Both the position numbers and the translations under genes were made by a program. A model generated the notes under the pieces. It had not been told where the DNA came from and made no database searches. It worked only from the letters and a program-made list of their open reading frames with translations. Shown one piece after another: positions 59,266 to 64,000 of a DNA stretch of 64,000 nucleotides. Origin of the DNA: CAYXDO01 sp964463485 (lineage in GTDB: Bacteria > Myxococcota > Kuafuiibacteriia > Kuafuiibacteriales > Kuafuiibacteriaceae); contig CAYXDO010000004.1 in the NCBI GenBank assembly GCA_964463485.1, forward strand, positions 75,316 through 139,315, read 5' to 3'. Every line of letters starts with the position of its first letter. Within the stretch, counting starts at the first letter, position 1.

Positions 59266-59674
59266 CGCGTCGTCGCTCGAGCAGCGACGGGTCCCGGTCG
59301 ACTGCACCGTCTCCGAGCGAACGGGAGGCATTGCGCCGGCAACGAGCGACGTCACCGCGGTTCGTTGCGACGGCCACTCCGGGTTCTTCGTCCCTTCACG
59401 GCTCTACCGCCAGCTCCGCGAAGACGAGGGCGCCCAAGACGAGATCGTCTTGACTCGCGACCAGATTGCCGAGCTCCGCCTGGCCGTGTCTGCTTTGACG
59501 CGGTCGTCGAGCTCGTCGAAGGATGCAGCCGATCTCTACCGCGAAGGGTGGCGCGAAGAACGAAGCGCTCGTGAGGCTGAAGAGCCGGGGCTGCTTGACC
59601 ATCCGGGGGTCTGGATCGCCGTCGGCGCTCTCGTCGCCATCGGTGCGATGGTCGCCTCGAAGACTGTCGAGTGA
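59183..59674 (+). CDS. Exported protein overlapping the spanin gene
   Basis: 163 residues, GTG start with AGGAGG about 8 nt upstream, inside the i-spanin-like gene. A signal peptide (QTMIWLSMTTGVAQA), a middle with two Cys (DCTVSE, VRCDGH) and helical stretch, then a C-terminal membrane helix (GVWIAVGALVAIGAMVA). Position suggests an outer spanin equivalent, but it lacks a lipobox and instead has a C-terminal anchor, which would place it back in the inner membrane. Confidence 0.6.
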   Translation: MRFLTQTMIWLSMTTGVAQAVEPTAQPDASSLEQRRVPVDCTVSERTGGIAPATSDVTAVRCDGHSGFFVPSRLYRQLREDEGAQDEIVLTRDQIAELRLAVSALTRSSSSSKDAADLYREGWREERSAREAEEPGLLDHPGVWIAVGALVAIGAMVASKTVE

Positions 59675-59698
59675 CGTCGCCCATCCATCGAGGATTTG

Positions 59699-60433
59699 TC
59701 AGAACCCGCTACGGAGCAGCGACAAGGTCGTCTCCCACTCGGGCCACGCAATCGCGTCCTCGAGGAGCTCGCTGACGCCAGCGCCCCAGGTCGCTCCCTC
59801 GACGGGGCCGGACACCCGAGCGTTCGGGGAACCTGTCGTGCGTGCGGCCGCGGCGGCGCTCTCGAGCGGAAGGTGCGTTCGTCGACGAACGACTGGTCCG
59901 CGCCATGCGTCCGAGGTGACCGCCCACTTCACCTTCCCATACTCGGTCAGCACGAGCGCACAGGGCGCCTCAGTCAGGCGCACCACGTTCACGGCTGTGG
60001 CCGTCCAGGTCGTCACGAACTCCTCGAGCAGCAGGTGGATGAGGTCGAGGCTCGGCCGGCCGCAGCGGGGTCGCAGGATGTGGCTGGGGAGCAGGAGCTC
60101 GGCGGCGAAGTCGTTGGCCTCCGATTCGATCGAAGGTCTCTCTCCGATAGTCGCGAACCGACAGCGCGGCCGGAGCTCGTGGTGTTCTCGGTGTAGGAGG
60201 CAGTGACCGAGCTCGTGGGCAATCGTGAACCGGGCCCGGCGGAGCTCCTCGTCAGCTCTCAGTCGGATGGTAGCGTATCCCTTCCGGCGGACGGTCCATG
60301 CCGCTGCGCTCGAGACTTCGTCTCGCACAATGACGGCGCCGAGCTTGCTGGCGAGAAGCTCGAGGTCAAGCACTCGTGGGCTTCGAAGAGCTAGTCGCGC
60401 GTGAATCTCAGCTGCGGCGGCACGTGGATCCAT
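59699..60433 (-). CDS. ImmA/IrrE-type zinc metallopeptidase
   Basis: 244 residues. FTIAHELGHCLLH is the zinc HExxH motif and SEANDFAAELLLP the third ligand and follow-on helix. ImmA-like proteases cleave repressors or anti-factors when induced. It ends a leftward operon behind a truncated PIN gene. The C-terminal 100 residues are variable and may sense the signal. Confidence 0.88.
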   Translation of the reverse strand: MDPRAAAAEIHARLALRSPRVLDLELLASKLGAVIVRDEVSSAAAWTVRRKGYATIRLRADEELRRARFTIAHELGHCLLHREHHELRPRCRFATIGERPSIESEANDFAAELLLPSHILRPRCGRPSLDLIHLLLEEFVTTWTATAVNVVRLTEAPCALVLTEYGKVKWAVTSDAWRGPVVRRRTHLPLESAAAAARTTGSPNARVSGPVEGATWGAGVSELLEDAIAWPEWETTLSLLRSGF

Positions 60434-60496
60434 GTCCCACCGATAGAACGGAACAGCCGTTCAGTCAGCGATCGGAACCCTGGGGCGAGGACATTT

Positions 60497-60928
60497 TCAG
60501 GCATTCTTTTTTGCTGGGGGCTGCGCTTCGCTCGCAACGAGTGCGAGGTGTCCTTGCCTCGCTTCATCGTTCTGTTCGTCCGCCCGAAGAATCCGCACGG
60601 AGGAAGTCACCAGCCTGAGCGCGTTCTCGAAGTCTCGAGGATTGGCTGTGACCAGATACGACGCGCCTTCTGACTCAGCAACGGTTGCAATCATCATGTC
60701 GACCTTCATACAAACTCTGCCTTCACTCTGCATTCGCCGTGGCGACGCCTTGAACATGAGTGCCGCAATACGTGCCGCAGGCTCGTCAAACGCGACGAGG
60801 CGAACTTGGTCCGAGACGAATACCCGTGCGAGGACCTCCGCCGAGGAAGGTGTAATCAGTTGGGTGCAGCCGGGCCTGGATCTGAGTGCGCTGCGGAGGA
60901 GTCGGTCGAAAGAAGGATAGACAGAACG
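60497..60928 (-). pseudogene. N-terminally truncated PIN-domain nuclease
   Basis: The frame carries a PIN core (ITPSSAEVLARVF, AFDEPAARIAALMF, KVDMMIATVAES, YLVTANPRDFENAL) but the first strand with the initial catalytic Asp is missing. The frame upstream becomes nonsense where the insertion-sequence remnant begins. PIN proteins cleave RNA and act in toxin-antitoxin pairs. Probably inactive, though a short N-terminal replacement is not excluded. Confidence 0.6.
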
Positions 60929-60953
60929 CGGGCTTGCGGCGATCGGTCTGTGT

Positions 60954-61377
60954 GTGAGAGCAGATTCCCAATCGCCGCAGGAGCCCGCGCGAACGAAGAT
61001 ATCCAAAATCGGTCTCGCGCGAAAGCCGGAAAATGCCGATTCCCTTCCGCCTTCCGTTGATGTCTTGCGCGGGCGGCTCAAGGCCTCTGAGGGTGAAGTC
61101 GATGCCCTGGTGGAACGACTGAGCAGCGAGGAGGGCGTCTCGCTGTGGCAGTTTGAGCAAGCCCTGTTGCCTCTGTTGTGGGCGCTGGCCCGGTCCGCAG
61201 TCGTCCTGTTCCTGGCGCTCCGCGAGACCACGGTCATTCCGCGATATTCTGGGGGCGTGGTTCTGAACGGACTGCGCTTTGCCGCCGGCCGTCAGCAGGT
61301 CCGTTCCTTGATTACCCTTTTCGGAGTGATTCGTTACTGGCGAGTATACATGCGACAAAGCGGAGGTGGGGGCGGAT
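60954..61377 (+). pseudogene. Insertion-sequence remnant: transposase N-terminal fragment (ISKra4-like)
   Basis: An open frame of about 145 codons encodes FEQALLPLLWALARSAVVLFLALRE ... QQVRSLITLFGVIRYWRVYMRQSGGGGGF, which fits the N-terminal domain of ISKra4-type transposases; the catalytic part is missing. Its right edge (about 61378) runs straight into the truncated end of the neighbouring leftward gene, marking an insertion followed by deletion. Confidence 0.6.
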
Positions 61378-61602
61378 TTTGGGCTCAAATCTGAGTTCCA
61401 GGGATCCGTCCCGGATGCTGGTGAGCGGAAGGGGAACATCATGAGCGCTAGGCTTCCCGTAGATGGCATCGAAGAGGTCCATCGTCGCGGAGATCATCTC
61501 CGCGATGGTCCGCGGCGAGACCGTAGTGGGCGAGATACCCTCTCCGGCGATCGCGATATCGAGGCACCCCTCAAAGCTCCGTCGGGGAGCGCCGAGCGTC
61601 AA
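61378..61602 (-). pseudogene. C-terminally truncated hypothetical gene
   Basis: The sequence FEGCLDIAIAGEGISPTTVSPRTIAEMISATMDLFDAIYGKP ... LTSIRDGSLELRFEP looks like the N-terminal 75 residues of a protein, then stops making sense at the insertion-sequence border. Start is TTG 61602 or CTG 61614, right after the upstream gene. Function unknown. Confidence 0.5.
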
Positions 61603-61614
61603 GAAGCGGACCAG

Positions 61615-61956
61615 TCATTCTTTGTCTCCCGTTTCGTGTAGGTCGAACAAGAGCCGTTCCAGGTCGGCTCGCACGAGCTCGTGCTTGAGATCTCGAAACA
61701 TCACCTGAGCGTCCTGGAACGAGGCTATCTCCGCTCGGAGCGCGTCGTCTGACAGCGCGGCCACGCGGACCTTGAACGCCTCCCAGCGGTGCTTCCGCGT
61801 TTCCTGCGCGAGCCACTTCTCGAAGCGCTTCTGACTCGCGTCGAGGTCGATGCCTTGCTCGGCGAGCTCGGCCTTGATCTCGTCGCGGGTCATGTCCTTG
61901 ACGTCGCCCACGACCAGCTCGTCGACGAACGCCTCCAAACGGTTGCGGGTTATCAT
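61615..61956 (-). CDS. Hypothetical helical protein, possible anti-sigma partner
   Basis: 113 residues, highly charged and helical (MTRDEIKAELAEQGIDLDASQKRFEKWLAQETRKHRWEAFK). Overlaps the sigma-factor gene by 4 bp and follows it, the usual place for an anti-sigma or co-regulator; no membrane segment or zinc motif is seen. Function unknown. Confidence 0.6.
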   Translation of the reverse strand: MITRNRLEAFVDELVVGDVKDMTRDEIKAELAEQGIDLDASQKRFEKWLAQETRKHRWEAFKVRVAALSDDALRAEIASFQDAQVMFRDLKHELVRADLERLLFDLHETGDKE

Positions 61957-62492
61957 AGAAACTCCTTCACGGCGGCCCAGAGCTCGGGCGGCATCCGCGC
62001 GAGCGACCGTCGGACCTTAATGCGCATCTGACGGTACTCTCGCACGCTGAGCTCGAACGTTTCTCGCATCTCCGGCGCGCGCACGCCGTCGGCCCAGAGG
62101 GATACGATCACCTGCTCTTCTTCGCTGAGGTTCGTGCGCAGCCACTCCTCGACTCGCTTCACGACGTCGCGCTGGTCTGCGCGAGAGGGCACGACGAGCA
62201 TCTCGAGCGGCTCGAGGCCTATCGAAGGAAAGCGTCGCTCGTGCCGGCGCTGCGTCGTCGCGAGCTGGCGCACGCGCACGTAAAGCCAATGCTCGAGAGT
62301 GACGCCTTCAGGCCAAGCGGCGCCGCCGAGAAGCGACGCGACGGCTTGCTGCACGAGGTCGGCCGGCTCCTTCGATCCGCCCAGACTGCACACGACGGCC
62401 CATCGACTCGCATGTTGAAGGAGCTTCGGATAGAGCTTGACGAGCTCCGCGGAACGAATCCGCTCGCGATTGTCAATGCTTTGTTTCGTCAC
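61953..62492 (-). CDS. RNA polymerase sigma factor, ECF-like
   Basis: About 179 residues from the GTG chosen here; in-frame GTG codons at 62522 and 62561 would extend it. Region 2-like (KEPADLVQQAVASLLGG ... LEHWLYVRVRQLATTQRRHERR) and region 4-like (LSEEEQVIVSLWADGVRAPEMRETFELSVREYRQMRIKVRRSLA) are separated by a short linker. Phage-borne, it would redirect host polymerase to promoters of its own operon or of late genes (inference). Confidence 0.7.
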   Translation of the reverse strand: MTKQSIDNRERIRSAELVKLYPKLLQHASRWAVVCSLGGSKEPADLVQQAVASLLGGAAWPEGVTLEHWLYVRVRQLATTQRRHERRFPSIGLEPLEMLVVPSRADQRDVVKRVEEWLRTNLSEEEQVIVSLWADGVRAPEMRETFELSVREYRQMRIKVRRSLARMPPELWAAVKEFL

Positions 62493-62527
62493 TTTTCGTT
62501 GCCGTTCGCGTTTTCTGATCACGTAGC

Positions 62528-62821
62528 ATGCGCTCGATGGCAAGAAAAAAGGTCTTGACACACGACACTGAAGCGAGCAGAAGATTGCACACCGTGGACG
62601 TCACTGTAGCGAGCACCGAAGAGGTCCCCGACGCGTTCGAGACGTCGACTTTGAGAGAGGTCCCGAAGGAGTGGTTCGATCGAGCGGAGGTTCTAATACC
62701 GCTCGTGCAGCGTCGGTTCCCCGAGTTTCGCAAAATGAATCGCTCGGCAGTCCTTCGTGTGGCGATCCGAAAGGGACTGGACCAACTCGAGCAGGAGCTT
62801 GCTGAAGAGAAGAAGGGCTAG
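62528..62821 (+). CDS. Small regulator-like protein with ribbon-helix-helix-like C-terminus
   Basis: 97 residues, divergent from the sigma-factor gene with 5' ends almost touching, so the promoters must overlap the genes. C-terminal RFPEFRKMNRSAVLRVAIRKGLDQLEQELAEE resembles RHH DNA-binding proteins. Starts ATG 62528 or 62537. A hairpin terminator follows. Possible repressor of the leftward operon. Confidence 0.6.
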   Translation: MRSMARKKVLTHDTEASRRLHTVDVTVASTEEVPDAFETSTLREVPKEWFDRAEVLIPLVQRRFPEFRKMNRSAVLRVAIRKGLDQLEQELAEEKKG

Positions 62822-62836
62822 TCCCCAAAAATGCGA

Positions 62837-62865
62837 AGCCCCCGGAGTAACGAGCTCCGAGGGCT
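62837..62865 (+). terminator. Hairpin after the small regulator gene
   Basis: AGCCCCCGGAG pairs with CTCCGAGGGCT (one mismatch) around a 7-nt loop, 15 bp past the stop codon. No U-run, but location and stability fit a terminator. Confidence 0.55.
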
Positions 62866-62907
62866 CCAATGTCAGTTCAGCGTCCCCTGAGAAAGGATAC
62901 CGCGACG

Positions 62908-63099
62908 ATGAGAAGCATAGACGATCTTCCAGGAATCTTCCAGACGAACCGACACGGGGCGAATGCGAACGGCAATAGTACTGCACGTCTGTTCAGTGCG
63001 ACCGCGAAAAAGGTCTGTCTTTTCGCGGTCGTGGCCCTCGGTGTGGCCGCCTGGGGGTCAAGGGGTCGGAAGTTCGAATCTTCTCGCCCCGACGGTTGA
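62908..63099 (+). CDS. Short open frame running into attR
   Basis: 63 codons from an ATG; a hydrophobic stretch (VCLFAVVALGVAAWG) precedes residues coded by the att core (SRGRKFESSRPDG). In the integrated state it ends 1 codon after attR. In the circular phage the same frame would stay open through attP into the integrase. It also covers the arm-type sites and a 12-bp hairpin, so it may be non-coding attP DNA. Confidence 0.3.
   Translation: MRSIDDLPGIFQTNRHGANANGNSTARLFSATAKKVCLFAVVALGVAAWGSRGRKFESSRPDG
62923..62943 (+). promoter_or_regulatory. Candidate integrase arm-type sites, right arm
   Basis: GATCTTCCAG and GAATCTTCCAG, spaced 11 bp, about 110 bp inside the right core. They match the pair at 15834-15856 in sequence and spacing. 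Confidence 0.55.
62998..63032. other. 12-bp hairpin beside attR
   Basis: ACCGCGAAAA/TTTTCGCGGT, extended by two or three further pairs, with a 9-nt loop, lies 18 bp before the right att core. It could end transcription before the core or serve as a bound site in the attP complex. Confidence 0.6.
63051..63096 (+). repeat. attR core: 46-bp direct repeat, right copy
   Basis: Identical to 15724-15769. It is a 3' remnant of tRNA-Pro without its 5' half, marking the right end of the prophage. Confidence 0.95.
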
Positions 63100-63132
63100 A
63101 GGCCCCGAAATTCCAACGAGTTTCGGGGCCTT
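63099..63132 (+). terminator. Original tRNA-Pro terminator hairpin, displaced
   Basis: AAGGCCCCGAAA pairs perfectly with TTTCGGGGCCTT (12 bp) around a 10-nt loop, 2 bp after the att core. This must have followed the tRNA before integration; the phage supplies an analogous hairpin at the left end. Confidence 0.75.
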
Positions 63133-63163
63133 CGCACTTTCCCGAGGACGGCCGAGCCCAAAC

Positions 63164-63911
63164 ATGCTCTTCGTGGAGATCGGACCTGACGATCATGCGC
63201 TCCACATCCAGTGCGCGCCGTATCTCGATTGCCGTCCTTTGACCTCCAACGAGCCCGCGAACGACGCGATCCTAAATCGAAGCGAGCTGAGTTGGATCGG
63301 CCGTGACGCCGAGGCCAAGGCCAAGGCGCTGACCACGCGATCGCCCACGTCGTCCCCGAACACCTCGCGGAGGTCCGCGGTCGTCGCTCATCGAGAAGAC
63401 TCAGCGCGCCGTGAGGGTCCGACTCACCAAAGAGGTCGCGTATTGGGACCATCGCTCAAGCTCCAGGAGCAGTCTGGAAGATAGCAGTCTGGAAGATCGA
63501 ACGCGAAGCTCAACTCACAGGAAGGCGCGTCGTCGCGCGAACGAGCTACAACGCGGTTGGAGCGACGGCTCGCGGAGTTGGACAAGGAGCGCCAGATCTC
63601 GGCGCTCCCGCCCGTGGTGCTGGGTGGGTTGATCATGCCCGTTGGTCTGATCGCGAAGATGACGGAAGGCCCGTCGGAACGCCGGAGCGCGGCCCGATCG
63701 AGACTCAGGTTTCGGCGGAGCGCGCGCGAGCGGCGGTCATGGAGATCGAACGAAAGCTCGGGTTCGAGCCCGTCGATCGCGAGCTGGATCGTCTGGGCTA
63801 CGACAACGAGCGCAAGAATCCTCGGACGGGTCAGCTCCGGTTCATCGAGGTGAAAGGTCGCCTGACCGGTGCTCCGACGATCAGCATGACAAAGAACGAG
63901 ATCATAACCCG
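63164..63911 (+). pseudogene. Decayed C-terminus of a SNF2-type helicase with DUF3883-like domain
   Basis: Pieces of one protein are spread over three frames: LFVEIGPDDHALHIQCAPYLDCRPLT; then HAIAHVVPEHLAEVR in another frame; RVRLTKEVAYWDHR; LAELDKERQISALPPVVLGGLIMP; and VMEIERKLGFEPVDRELDRLGYDNERKNPRTGQLRFIEVKGR-LTGA. The order and spacing match the C-terminal half of SNF2-family helicases that end in DUF3883 (FIEVKGR, a nuclease-like motif) and that occur in defence islands. At least four frameshifts and the missing ATPase part show it is dead. Confidence 0.6.
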
Positions 63912-63956
63912 GCCTAGCCGGTACCATAGAAGATCGACAAGGCGGGGCGTTCGAGT

Positions 63957-63995
63957 CGTTGCCGTTGCCGTTGCCGTCGCCGTCGCCGTCGCCGA
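63957..63995. repeat. Hexanucleotide simple repeat
   Basis: Six to seven tandem GTTGCC/GTCGCC units near the window edge. No gene is seen here. Confidence 0.8.
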
Positions 63996-64000
63996 ATGGT

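Larger units (their letters stand above)
15724..63096. mobile_element. Intact-looking temperate myovirus prophage, about 47.3 kb
   Basis: Bounded by a perfect 46-bp direct repeat of the tRNA-Pro 3' end. It contains, in phage order, integrase and excisionase-like genes, recombination/replication genes, terminase, portal, capsid, connector, contractile sheath, tube, tape measure, baseplate, fibre, endolysin-like, holin-like and spanin-like genes. All structural modules are present without obvious inactivation. The visible damage is in the leftward right-end operon, where an insertion-sequence remnant truncates two genes. No classical CI repressor is recognised. Confidence 0.95.

Overview
The window is GC-rich, densely coded DNA whose host genes point to a member of the Myxococcota (a myxobacterium-like deltaproteobacterium). 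The host part carries many lipoproteins, a Ser/Thr kinase beside a PEGA-like protein and an FHA/sigma-54 activator, a multiheme cytochrome tail and [NiFe]-hydrogenase maturation genes. The taxon is inferred from gene content only.

Host left part (1-15690). It opens with the end of a multihaem c-type cytochrome. Then come a peptidoglycan-binding/C39-like protein, a lipoprotein, a leftward trio (FHA/sigma-54 activator, signal-peptide protein with a C-terminal membrane anchor, Ser/Thr kinase) and two small unknown genes. The hydrogenase maturation locus is split into hypA-hypB (leftward) and hypC-hypD-hypE (rightward) around a shared promoter region. It is followed by a SWIM/SNF2 helicase and a frameshifted lipoprotein gene.

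Prophage (15724-63096, about 47.3 kb). It sits in a tRNA-Pro(GGG) gene and is bounded by a perfect 46-bp direct repeat. Left to right it holds: integrase and excisionase-like genes; a tightly overlapped early operon (SF2 helicase, VRR-NUC and PD-(D/E)XK nucleases, MazG-like enzyme, RecA/Sak4-like ATPase, three DNA methyltransferases, small zinc proteins, AEP primase-VapE helicase); an origin-like or terminator-like 36-bp inverted repeat; and a moron region with two small lipoproteins, a 2TM protein plus polyproline peptide, a winged-helix protein and a secreted beta-helix protein. Then follow terminase, portal, MuF, a leftward hicAB pair, protease/scaffold, capsid, connectors, a contractile tail (DUF3383-type sheath, tube, frameshifted chaperone, tape measure), a Mu/P2/T4-like baseplate, fibre and lysis genes. 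It is therefore a temperate myovirus. The right end has a leftward operon (sigma factor, unknown, truncated gene, PIN, ImmA-type protease) broken by an insertion-sequence remnant, then a small rightward regulator and attR.

Host right part (63097-64000). It has the original tRNA terminator hairpin, now separated from the tRNA, and a decayed SNF2-type helicase with a DUF3883-like C-terminus.

Most notable: a 2TM + polyproline gene pair flanked by repeated promoter/operator sequences; a 36-bp perfect inverted repeat that supplies the stop codons of both flanking convergent genes; a beta-rich module repeated six times in three different virion proteins; paired 11-bp-spaced integrase arm sites; and an open frame that would run through attP in frame with the integrase.
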